64,000 bases of DNA. Origin: Apostichopus japonicus. Its lineage: Eukaryota; Echinodermata; Holothuroidea; Aspidochirotida; Stichopodidae. The notes below the pieces were generated by a model, which was given only the letters and a program-made list of their open reading frames with translations, ran no database searches and had not been told where the DNA came from. Of this stretch, positions 48,456 to 60,624 are shown in pieces; position 1 is the first letter of the stretch, and every line of letters begins with the position of its first letter. The DNA is taken from positions 9,769,984-9,833,983 of the forward strand of contig NC_092564.1 of the NCBI RefSeq assembly GCF_037975245.1, in the 5' to 3' direction. Position numbers and translations under genes: made by a program.

Positions 48456-48640
<185 letters not shown>

Positions 48641-49210
48641 GATTAGAGACAACGTCATTATTAAGGACTTACAATGGCTAATTGCATAACAAATACATTG
48701 AAACGTTCCCTTTGACCATCCAAACAAAAGTGAAACTGGTGGAAAACAAGAGATAACCTTGTGTAGATTTAATTTGAAATAAAACAGCAATATCATTACT
48801 TGTTTCAAACATTATTTTTCACAATTTCATTGACAAATTTCCTTTATTTTGAGTTTAGAGAACAAAATTTTGTTCTTTAAGTTACAAAAAGAGATTTAGG
48901 TAAGACTTTGTTGCTAGAATTTTATAAATTTAGTCCTACAAATTGCCATTGCAATGTTTGTCTTCTTCACATTTTAATAGCATGCTTTGAATGAGAGTTT
49001 GTAATCAAGACCTATCCTGCCAATTTGAACACTTTGTGGTAAAGTTTTGCAAAGTATTTCAATATCAAATATATTTCTCATATGTTTGTACAAGATTAAT
49101 ACAAAAATAACATTACAGTAGGAAGGTTACTATATGGAGGACACTAGAAAAACAGCAAAGCTGTTATCTCAGCTATAGTGACCAAGTAGAAATATAAAAC
49201 AATGAAACAC

Positions 49211-49771
49211 TTAAAAGAAAAGTCCAGGTCAAAATTTCTTTTTGATATGTTCAAGAGGAACATAATCTGAGCATTCTGGTGAAATTTGCATTCAATTCCT
49301 ATGTAATGTTTTGAGATGTGGACAGATGAAGTTGCCATCTTTTGTACCAAAAGTGAACTTGGAGCAAACTGGTGTGACGTCATATTCGCACACTGATAAA
49401 TTATGTTTTGTTTTCCTTTATAATTTACTTCTAATTTTATACTCCACATTTGGATGCATCTATAATGTTAATGTACCATAGGTATTGGTATTTTATAAAC
49501 TTCACATCCCCCATAGACAACCCTATCCAATCCAAGGTCAAATCAAGAGACTGAAAAACTATGAAAAAACAAAACATTATTTGTCAGTGTGCAACTATGA
49601 TATCACACCTGTTTGCTTCAAGTTCACTTTTGGTAGAATGTCAGATAACTTCCAACTGTCAATATCTCAAAAACGGTACATAGCAATTGAATGCAAATTT
49701 CACTAGAATGCTTAAGAGTATGTTCCTCTTGACATATTAAAACAAAATTTTGACCTGGATTATTCTTTTAA
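49211..49771. mobile_element. TTAA-flanked foldback element with ~205-bp inverted arms
   Basis: The left arm (49211-49414) begins TTAAAAGAAAAGTCCAGGTC and the right arm (49564-49771), reverse-complemented, begins TTAAAAGAATAATCCAGG. Matching continues for about 200 bp with moderate divergence, including GTGAAATTTGCATTCAATT in both arms. About 150 bp of unrelated sequence separates the arms. TTAA at both ends suggests a TTAA-targeting non-autonomous transposon. There is no coding capacity. Confidence 0.78.
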
Positions 49772-52402
49772 ATTAAGTGAGGCACTGTAGGTCACTCTTT
49801 TTTGTTTCTGGTATCCATTTCTTTGGTTTTCCTGACAAAGTTTGCTCACATTCTTAGGGAATACATCCTGAGAGTACACACTGACGAAATGCACCATACA
49901 TTGTCCCAAGTAATGCCATTATACAAGGTGCCAGAGGATGAATACTGGGTGTCAATGAGACACATTTTGTGACGCACAACCTTTGTAATTCTTCCTGCAG
50001 CGAATTTTCCAATCCAGTTATCATTTGTGAACGTCGCTAATCTTAATGTTACATTGTCACTTTATGCAATGGACCTGGGTAAACCGTAAATAGTAACATG
50101 GAGATTTGGTTTTCATCTGTTTATAGCAGATAATGAATGTTATGTATTAAAACAACATTAACGTGACATTCGTTTATTTTCAGGACACTGCTTATTGTTT
50201 TCTTTCGAGCCATGTGTTACGATACTCTCACAACATATTTCTTTTGTCACTTTGAAGCAAAACCCGATGATTTATTGGAAGTCAGTTAACTTCTTTGAAT
50301 CCTTGCTCTCCTTTGTGTAGGATTGTATTTTATGTTGAATATTTGGCGGTAACAAATTTAAACGATATTATTACTCACAAGTTCGTCTAGCACAGCAAAT
50401 ATAACTCCGGTCCACTGGTTCGGTCCGTTGCGAAATAACTTAACAGAAAATACAGGATCGATCCATAATTAAAAGTATGTTTAGATCCTTCACAAAATAC
50501 GAAAAGCTATGTAACAATAAAGGAATGCGGTTCCAATAAAATAAATCTATAGCTGTCGGATAGGAATGTTTTCCAACTTGATGAGAATTATCCGATGAAA
50601 GTAATAATAAGGCAATTAATGTAGGCGATTATAGCTCGTCGTGTTGAGCGGTCGAAAGTCGGAGTGGTGTAAGTTCAAACCAGCGATACTACAAGGGTAT
50701 TTGAGGGCACTATCAGTTGACGGAAACAGTAGCGATGTCAAATTACGCCGCCTCAAGTACGCCTGTAATCCGAAAGGCAAACATTTCAAGAATGTGTTGG
50801 ATGGAAAATTTATTAATGTACATCAAAATTTGCAATTTGAAAATACAAAAAATAAATGATGAAATATGGTACATAAAGACAGTTGATTTTAAACTTCATG
50901 TTTTGTTTTCTTTGCCATTTGTGTCTAGATATTCCGATGTTAGATATTAGATGTAAGATATAGCAGTCCCTGTGGCAACTGACTGTGTTGGCGAAGGGGC
51001 AGTTGTGAGTTGATGGGAGAGGGGGTTTAGTCCTGCTTACAAGGAGCCGTCACTTGATGGTACCATAGAATTCCCCTCCCCCTACTCAGGAAGAAATTTT
51101 ACCTGTTAACCTTCCGATGGAAATGTCTATATGGAACCAGTGTCAGTTATATTGACATGAGGCCAAAGTATATGTTTGTGGAAATTAGTAGTTTGGTGTT
51201 CAGTAAAATCCCCGACCACCCCTTTTACCACCGAAAATATTTTCTTTTGCTTTTAGTTCATGCTACAGGTCCCAGGTGGGACATAGTCAACTTCAACATA
51301 CTTTCTCAAAGCTTCCACTACCTCATCTCAGCAGTTCGCATTATCCGTCAGGTTACAATTTTTAACATATTTGACTTTTTATCACATGCGTTTGGTTGCC
51401 ACTATCTCACACTTGGAGCGATGATTGACGGCGGATAGAAATGATATTCGCACGTTGTATGGTAATGTCATGCTGTACGGCCGTGGTGACAAGATGTCTT
51501 TCCTATTTAGCCTGCATAGTTTACGTTTGTATACAAGCATAGGGCCCGTGCTTTTCGATATGTGATCCTACGAACATACGTTGTGCAGGTTAACTCTTTT
51601 GCTGAACGACATATAACAAATGATATATATGTATGACAGACTGAGCACGGTGCGAATCGTCAATGAGGACTTAGGCATAGTGACTTCTTTGCAAAGCTGG
51701 GCGGATCGAAAGTGAAGTTAAATAATCGGTACACCATCGTAAACTCACCAATGTGGAACTGAGTATCGCTGATATTTTGTGTTAGTTTATCACCTTTATT
51801 ATGTTGTTTTTTCAGTTACACCTACTTGGACGTCTGGCAGTAGGCTAGCCTATGCTTGACTAACGTTATACTAATTACTATACTAACGAAGATACTCGAT
51901 TAGCCTATGTCGATTTAGGCCTAGGCCTAGTGCTATTACTAACTACGGTACAACTAGTATTAGGCTAGGCGTATTAGTATAGTAGACTGCATATATTTCC
52001 GCAATCACTTTAAAGGACACATCACGTTAACATGATTGTGATAGCCGTGCAATAAGATCGGGTTCGCCGGGAAGTGGAATCAGATTGCTTTAGGATGTCA
52101 TTTCTTTTGCTTTGTCTTGTACTGTGTAGGGAGCAGTTCTTAGTATGATTAACACTTGGTGTAGGTCTAAGCTAAGCACACCTAGTCCTATGTATTGTAA
52201 GCCTGTAAATTTGTAAGTGGTTAGTGTAATCTGTACAACAAGCTTATGCTATCTATATAGGCTACTGAGTAATAAGGGTACATGTAGGGATGTAAAGTCA
52301 CACATTCCTGGTCTAGTCATTGTAAAGATGGAAAGGGGGAAATAGATCAGTAGAGCACAAACTAGAATGGTGTTTGGTTTATTCTGTCTTGAGGTCTCTA
52401 CA
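49772..52402. other. Intergenic stretch between the DnaJ copies, distal part
   Basis: No gene was recognised. The last few hundred bases before 52402 may be the long terminal repeat belonging to the primer-binding site at 52404, but its left boundary could not be set because no second copy is in the window. TAGGCCTAGGCC words are frequent near 51840-51990. Confidence 0.4.
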
Positions 52403-52403
52403 G

Positions 52404-52421
52404 TGGCGTAGTCGGCAGGAT
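52404..52421 (+). other. Retrotransposon primer-binding site, tRNA-Ser type
   Basis: TGGCGTAGTCGGCAGGAT is complementary over 18 bases to the 3' end, CCA included, of a typical animal tRNA-Ser (acceptor GTAGTCG). It follows ...CTCTACA, a plausible LTR end, by one base. This is the usual layout for the start of minus-strand synthesis in LTR retrotransposons. Confidence 0.65.
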
Positions 52422-52482
52422 CCAAAGTTTCAAAATTAGTGGTTCTGAGCCTTTAGTGTTTGGTAGTTTCCGTCAGCCTAGA

Positions 52483-52805
52483 ATGGAGGATCCAAAGGAA
52501 GGAACCACAGAGATACCATTACCTTAAGTTTATGGTGGAAAGGTTAAAATCAAGGACTTATGTGAGGAAAATTGTTTGGGCCTCACACTGTTGAAAATGG
52601 AGGACGAAACGATTGCAGCCCTTCTGATGCTTCCCCATTTACAAGATCCCAGAGAGTCTGCTGAGAGCAAACAGGTTCCTGTTTATAATCTACAAGGCCT
52701 GCATAGAATATGTGCTGTTGATAATCTAGAATGCTACTTGGCAACATTTGAGTACCTTTGCAGAAATCAGAATTCTAGACTCTCAAATAATATTCATCTT
52801 GGAAC
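52483..52805 (+). pseudogene. Decayed gag-like frame of an LTR retrotransposon
   Basis: An ATG 62 nt after the primer-binding site opens a frame that is broken by TAA at 52525-52527 and then continues open to 52905. It contains EDETIAALLMLPHLQD and YLATFEYLCRNQNS, helical gag-capsid-like wording without a nameable motif. No protease, reverse transcriptase or second LTR follows, so only the 5' end of an element is left. Assignment rests on position next to the primer-binding site. Confidence 0.45.
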
Positions 52806-52811
52806 TAGCAT

Positions 52812-52960
52812 TGTGCGGGATCCCGGTAGTCAAGTAAATCCCGGTATCCCGATCCCGGTATTGACTAATCCCGATCACATAGCAATGTGTAAATACTACC
52901 GGTAGTGTGAAAACAACCGGTTATTACATTGGTTTCGGCATCATTCCTGGGAATCCCGGA
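52812..52960. repeat. ATCCCGG-rich short repeat block
   Basis: The words GATCCCGGTA, AATCCCGGTATCCCG, ATCCCGGTATTGAC and GAATCCCGG repeat, with partial self-complementarity (AGTCAAGT near TTGACTAATCCC). It abruptly replaces the gag-like sequence and may be the end of another transposon, but no partner end was found. Confidence 0.4.
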
Positions 52961-54234
52961 CATAATAAAAATATCTACGTATTACTATTTGCAATAAAGA
53001 AAACAAAACACGTTTATTTCTGGTTTCTGTGTTCTTAGTTTGAATAATATCTGATCAATTTACGTACTGGCCTAGACCTATATATTAACGAATCAACTTT
53101 TCACGTAGTACTTTGGACTTAGGCTACACCAAATATCTAACGTTACTTCGGCTCAGCATGTTGCGTGACCTCAAAGTTGTTCTGAAATTTTCGTTATTTA
53201 TTCTTCCTTCAAACGATGATTGTGAAAGTTCCCATACATGTACAAAATCTTACAGTTATGTATTTCACCTCATTTTGGTATAATAATTATACAATTTAAT
53301 AAATTTTGAGCCAAAACCGCAGGGAGTATATCCAGTTTAAATCCATCTTCGCCCAGGACTTTATTATTATAGCCTAGGGTACGGTACTGGTACACTCAGT
53401 TCAGTACGGTACTTGAGATTTGATGCTGTAATAGAATGGATTCGTTTATTAATGCTGGGGGGTTCACGATGTCATTTATAGTTATCTTTGGCTACTTTTT
53501 TAATTTTAAGAACTTTTTTCTGAAAGATGGATATTGTACGTATTGAAAGTATATTTTGTGGAGAAAACAGCAGCCGATTAACGACATAAATAAATCTGTA
53601 CTATTTTCATGTATGTAGTTTATAATCGGGTATTTACATAGCCCCTATGTTACATTCTTCTTGCCTGAAATTCCAAACATGTGGTGACTTGTTGATAGTT
53701 GAAAACTTCTCAAATGTTGTGAACTTTTGAACTTGAAGGGTTGCCCGATTCCAATATTATAGAAAAGTGGGAAACCCCCAATTTCTGTTTGTGTACGGAT
53801 TACAAGTTTAATCCAAGTGCGAATGTGTTAATCTAATATCGTACGTCATGTATGAATGAAGGATGGTGTGGGTTGCTTTTTTCCAAGGTTTGTGCATTTC
53901 TTTTTGAAAGTGCATAAATATTGTCACCTTTCAATGTATTATCTTAAAGTTGGTTTCAAAATTAACCCTTTACCCCTGGCCCTGAGCTCAAGGAAATATA
54001 ATTTCTGACCTTAAATAACCTTGAACACTTTAACAGAAGGTAATCTGTACAAAATGACAAATCATCGCAGAATTTCTTTCCTGTAACAGGTTACCTTAAA
54101 TAGGATTGCATTTGCTGAAGATTTGTCAGCTCATAGAAATTATTTGGTCAGACTGTTGTGCACTTCACTAAATTTTGTCAAAATGGGCTATTATTTGGTT
54201 ACTTATTTATTTGTTTGTTTGTTAATTCTTTCAG
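52961..54234. other. Region upstream of the second DnaJ gene
   Basis: No exon was recognised. The sequence is AT-rich with no notable array. The start-codon exon of the next gene is preceded by the acceptor TTCTTTCAG ending at 54234, so any promoter and leader exon would lie in or before this stretch. Confidence 0.4.
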
Positions 54235-54299
54235 GTTACAACAGATGTTGGTTGGTGGTTAGAAGTTCCTTTTTTGCAGAATAACTCAGAGTGATCAAC

Positions 54300-57200
54300 A
54301 TGGTGAAAGAGACAAAGTTTTACGATGTTCTGGGCGTGACCCCTAATGCAACTGAGCAAGAGCTTAAGAAAGCCTATAGAAAGATGGCCATGAAGTATCA
54401 CCCAGACAAGAACCCAGATGAACCAGAGAAGGTGATTAAATTTAGGATCTGAGGTCATCAGGATTTAGTTTTCTTCATTTTGTTACTAGCATTATTAGTG
54501 ACAGCAATTTTTGTTCTTCTTTGTGACAAGTTTGTGACACTGCTGCAGGCCTGTCATGCCACGGCTCCTGTGCCCCACAGGACTGGTTAGCAATTAGCTC
54601 GATATTTGAGAAAACGAACAGAGGACAACAAATGTTGGATGTGCTAATATAACAGTTTAATCTGAGGACCTCTTCTTGCTGAGGCAACAAGCAGGGAAAA
54701 GAATAATATAGATCTACAATATTAACAAAAACACAGGGAAGAGGGCAGACTAACACTGGGACCCTTTTCCAGAAAATACAGATTTGCGCAAACTGCTGGC
54801 TAGCTTGAGCGGGACCCAGTGTCAGTCTTTCGCTTCAGTGCACTTTCATTTTACTTATGCTGGCTTGGCCCGACACAAAGATCTACCTAAAAGCGCCTTG
54901 TTTCTAGGATTTGTGTCCCTAAGTTAAGTGTCCCTTGATCTCCGGTGCTGGTGCTATTGGCTTTAATTCTGTACCACACAGGCTGCCAATTAAATACGAC
55001 GACTAATGGTGAGTGTAATTGGCCATGGTGACATTTCCCACACAGGGTTAAGACTGGCGAGGATTGTTTTATAATTTGAAGAACTCCTGGACCAATTAAA
55101 TGTTAACCAAAAACACAGTATCTCAAAGAAGCACAAAACCTCGCATAATATAGGCACACAGCCTCCAAATGGAAAAACACTTGCTCCCACAATCCTGCCA
55201 CACCCCTCGACACCTAGCGTTTAGTATATGTACCTGGTGAGAGTCCAATTGTCAAATGCCCAGATTTATGGTCACCCAGATTCCAGAACCACTTGACCAA
55301 CTGCATGCAAATAATTTTCAAATTCTCTGCATATAATTAGAATCAGTAGACCGTACTGTAAACCTACAACATCTCACACAACATTCTACATGGTCGCCCT
55401 CACGCCCCCAGATACGATTACATAAAGTTAAAACTACACATTGGACAAGGTCTACTGCATAACCTGAGAACTGGTCAAGTTTGTCCAACTTGAGTTATAC
55501 TTTGACGATGTGTTGAACGCTTCTCAAACTTTCTTGAGCTTGCCAGTAGGTACCAAATATATGACGGATATTACTGAATATTAACATAATATGCTACAAA
55601 CAGTAGTTTCTAAACAACATTCTTGCAAAGGAAACCTTATATAACTTTTCTTACAATCCTAATTTGATATCATTTCTTTTCTTCATTACCAGTTTAAAGA
55701 AATCAGCCATGTGTATGAGGTCTTGTCTGACAAAAAGAAGAGAGAATTGTACGATAAAGGAGGAGAGCAAGCCATCAAGGAAGATGGTTCCGGAGGTGGT
55801 GGCTTTCATAACCCTATGGACATCTTCGATATGTTCTTTGGAAGCCAAAGACATTCTAGGAAGCGAAGGTGTAAAGATGTCGTGCATCAACTCAGCGTTT
55901 CCCTCGAAGAGCTCTACAACGGTGCCGTCCGGAAACTGTCGTTACAAAAGAATGTTATATGTGAAAAATGTGATGGTGAGTTCTTCTCTCTAGAATTTAC
56001 TCTAAAGTTGGGATTCGAAATGTTACACTGCTCCCAAACTGGATAAAGTATGGGGCGACTTAATTGGCAAAACAGTGTCGTTTCAATTTAAAGAGATGTA
56101 TTTTCTGTCCATATCGGAGTAATTAGCCAAATGTTTGCCCAGTGTAAATTAAGAGGCATTTCCATGTTTTCGTTTAAAGTGGAATAGACGTTGACAAAGA
56201 TAAGTCATATGTTACCTGTTTTATCGGTGTTAATGAGTATTACTAAATCACCCATAAATTCTGATCATGCATCTTGTGTCAATTCTGTCCGAAGAAGATG
56301 AGTTCAAGAATTTTCATGTCGTGATGACTCGTTAAGACTCATGAATGCTTGAAAATGTTAAATGATGCGACTGAAATGAAATTAAATGGCAGCCTCTCTC
56401 CCACCATGTTTGCACCTCTAGCTCCCTCTCACCTTGTTCCTCTCTTAATGTCTTAAGTTCATATTCAGAAAGAAGGACTATGAAATGTTTGACTTGAGAT
56501 GAACTGGGATGCAAGAGGGACTGGGAAGGAGGTGCCGGGGGGGGGGGGGGGGAGGGATCTGAGAGGTTTACAGTAGGTTACATGCAATGAATATGATTTA
56601 AGATCATATACAACCTTTTGCACTAGTCACTTCTCTGCCTTTTCCCCCAGCCCAATCAGACTGGTCCCCTCTCTTGTTTTTTGATTTGACGATCTAAATC
56701 TTTCATTTACAGGAAGAGGTGGAAGGACAGGTGCTGTAGAACTTTGCATGACTTGCAGAGGGACAGGGGTGCAGCTTCATATACGACAGATCGGGTTGGG
56801 TATGGTGCAACAAATACAGTCAGTGTGCTCAGCGTGCCGAGGGCAAGGAGAGAGGATAAGTCAGAAGGACAAGTGCAGGACATGTCACGGAAACAAATTG
56901 CTCAGAGTCCGCAAAATACTGGAGATTCACATTGAGAAAGGTATGTCCACTTTCTGCACAACTTTGTGATGGTTTACAAAAAGAGAATGTATTGTTTTTT
57001 TTTAAATTTCATGAACGTATGCCAAAAATTTTGGCGTTATCCTCACAAATTTTACAAAATTTCACTTGAATGTCTGTAACCCTTGAAGAAGGGGAATAAT
57101 TGCACAGTGCCCTATACTCATGTGATAGTTGAGAAGATACTTGACAAGTAAGTAACACCTTTGGAGTTAAGTTGGGCAGAAGTACCGTGTTTTCTTTAAT

Positions 57201-60200
57201 ATCCAAAATTAGTACACCCAAACATAGCGTAGCCTTAGTAGTAATGCGGGTTGTTTCATATATGTGTAGGATTTAGGGTGATCATACTTTCACCATCGTA
57301 GTAGTGTTAATATGGTTTGTACAAAGTCAAATTCAATATTAAGGTTGCACAATTTGTATCTGAGGTGATACATAATTTGTTCAAATTCAATAATTTTGAC
57401 AATGCAAGTGAATTTGAAGTGATGCAGTTGATCAGTGCCTTGATGAACATCATTTCCTCAAGGCTGTTAGTAATAAGAACCAGGAAAATTGTTGACAATT
57501 TTTTTCTGGACAAGCATGCATTCCAATTTGCTTTTTCCAAACATCAAACTTGGTTTTCCGAAGAAATGTAGCAAACTAACAAATGACGACTATGTACGTT
57601 GTAGGAGAGATATGTAGGTCTGGTGGATAGAACACCAATATGTACGTTGTAGGAGAGATATGTAGGTCTGGTGAATAGAACACCAATATGTACATTGTAG
57701 GAGAGATGTGTAGGTATGGTGAATAGAACACCAATATGTACATTGTAGGAGATATGTGTAGGTCTGGTGAATAGAACACCAATATGTACATTGTAGGAGA
57801 GATGTATAGGTTTGGTGAATAGAACACCAATATGTACATTGTAGGAGAGATGTGTAGGTCTGGTGAACAGAACACCAATATGTACATTGTAGGAGAGATG
57901 TATAGGTTTGGTGAATAGAACACCAATATGTACGTTGTAGGAGAGATGTGTAGGTCTGGTGAATAGAACACCAATATGTACATTGTAGGAGAGATGTGTA
58001 GGTCTGGTGAATAGAACACCAATATGTACATTGTAGGAGAGATGTATACGTTTGGTGAATAGAACACCAATATGTACATTGTTGGAGAGATGTGTAGGTC
58101 TGGTGAACAGAACACCAATATGTACATTGTAGGAGAGATGTATAGGTTTGGTGAATAGAACACCAATATGTACGTTGTAGGAGAGATGTGTAGGTTTGGT
58201 GAATAGAACACCAATATGTACATTGTAGGAGAGATGTGTAGGTCTGGTGAATAGAACACCAATATGTACATTGTAGGAGAGATGTATAGGTTTGGTGAAT
58301 AGAACACCAATATGTACGTTGTAGGAGAGATGTGTAGGTCTGGTGAATAGAACACCAATATGTACATTGTAGGAGAGATGTATAGGTTTGGTGAATAGAA
58401 CACCAATATGTACGTTGTAGGAGAGATGTGTAGGTCTGGTGAAAAGAACACCAGCTTTGGTGATAATACCAATTTATCCTTTTGACTATTTAGGGGTATT
58501 TAGTTACAATGCAATCTCAATTTGATGTACGCTACTAGTTGTCTGTTGGAAGACCTCAGCTGATTTTGGTCATCTGAACAGAAATTTGGTCGTCTCGGAC
58601 GACCGTCTAAAATCTCAATGTAGTAACTGTCTTTTTTTCATAGAGTTTGTAAGTACTCTAAGCATAGTATTTAGATATTTGTTACCTAAACTTTGATTTT
58701 GTGCACAACTGTTTTACTTATGAAATGGGTACAGTACTCAAGATAGAGAAGAAAAAATAAATGTTCTGAAAGTGACACAAGATTGCTGGATATGTCAAAA
58801 AAAGACGAACAGTTTTATGAATTTAGAACACTCACTGAAAGATTTTGTGACAGGTTAGAATCCTGTTGTTTCTACCTCAACTCGACCTTGATATTTTTAA
58901 TCTATATGCAATGTCTGCCAATAAAAGATGATGATTATTTGTGTGGCATTATCCAATAATTATTAAGCTTGACTGTGTATGAATTATGTCCTCAATGTCC
59001 TAAGAATGTATGAGCATAAAATACTTGCAATCAGTTGCTAATAGTTTTATACTCCATCCTCTCCATCTTAAAGGAATGGCAGATGGGGAAAAAATAACTT
59101 TCGACGGGGAAGGAGACCAGGACACCGGATTAGAGGCGGGAGATGTTATCATCATACTGGACGAGAAGAGCCATAATGTCTTCCAGAGGCGAGGGAACGA
59201 CCTCATTATGAAAATGAAATTAGAACTGGTAGAAAGTTTATGTGGCTTTGAGAAGCCTGTACATACATTAGACAGCAGAGAACTGTTAGTTCAAACTGTT
59301 CCAGGTGAGAGGTCGCTTCTCAATATTTTCGATGATTAAGATTAAGACCATGCAACAAAATTACCATCATTTCATACATATTCCTGCTATTCTTGATAAT
59401 TTGGAAAAAGGCAGATGGTGTTTAACACTCTGAAAGACATTTTGTTGTCTTTAATTCAGCTAAATAAAGACCTTTCTTTGAAAATTCCCATCTATCATCC
59501 AAGCTCACCTATATCTATGATTTAATATTTGTTGCTTGACAGTTATGTTTTTGAAGTGAATGAGAGTGGAGGGGAAGGGGTATTAGGTTGAACTTTGCAT
59601 TCAAGACTTACAGATTGAGTGTATGATCTGTAGAGAGGAACAGGTATGAAAGGAAGTTTTGAGGACAAACGTAAAAATTAGTATAATTTGAGACATTTAA
59701 CTAGTGTTAACAGTAAATTTCTTCTGTCAAAATTGTGTTACATAAATCTTAATTATTGATGTAACACTCTATTGCGACATTGTGCGCTGTTTACGCACTT
59801 GTTTTCCTGAGCAGTAGATTAGTGTTGTGCCCCGATGTTATAGTCTAGAAGGTGAACTCATACAGTTGATTGTTTCTTTTATACTCTAACATCACATGAT
59901 TGCCTCATCTCAAGTTTTTGAACTATATCTTAAGATTGTATCAGCAAATCAGCCAGGCATCGCTGCGTTCAAACTAGTAGCTAGATAAAGGTTAGCGACA
60001 TATGTGTTCCACTGTACTTTACCGATCCATTGAGCTGCTGGCCACAGCTTTAAGGTAGTCTAAATCCTCATCATGCCAAATTCAAGCAAAGCAGAATGAT
60101 TTGATGGAAGATTTCTTTAATCCGTACATCTGTATCAATGCATCTGTACCAGCATATCTGAATCAGTACATCTGGTAACTGAATAACCAAAAAACAATGA

Positions 60201-60573
60201 ACAAGTTAGAACTAAATTTCTGAAAGACGTTACTTCAATTACTGAATAACATATCATTAGTAAGATAGGACAGGAAGAAAGCAAAGGGACAAGAAAGGGA
60301 ACGAGAATACTGACATGATTTTTTTGTCATCCGATTTACTAACATCAAGAATTGTTCAGTACTGAGCATACGGTATTAAGAATGAATCACATTTTGATTG
60401 ATGCTTAACGACTGATTGTAGTGTGGGTTTGACAAAATGTCGTCCTCCGCATGCTACATTGCGCTTAGCTGAGTGCAAAACTGCATCAAACGCACACTAC
60501 GTGTTTACTACGCAAAAATTAGAACAATTTTTGGTTCCTTGCTTTAGCAAAAGGAACCTATGCAGTCAGGTTG

Positions 60574-60624
<51 letters not shown>

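Noticed and set aside
57591-58453. Direct repeats at regular spacing that might suggest a CRISPR array
   Set aside because: The whole 48-bp unit repeats with no unique spacers, and the setting is an animal intron; it is a minisatellite.
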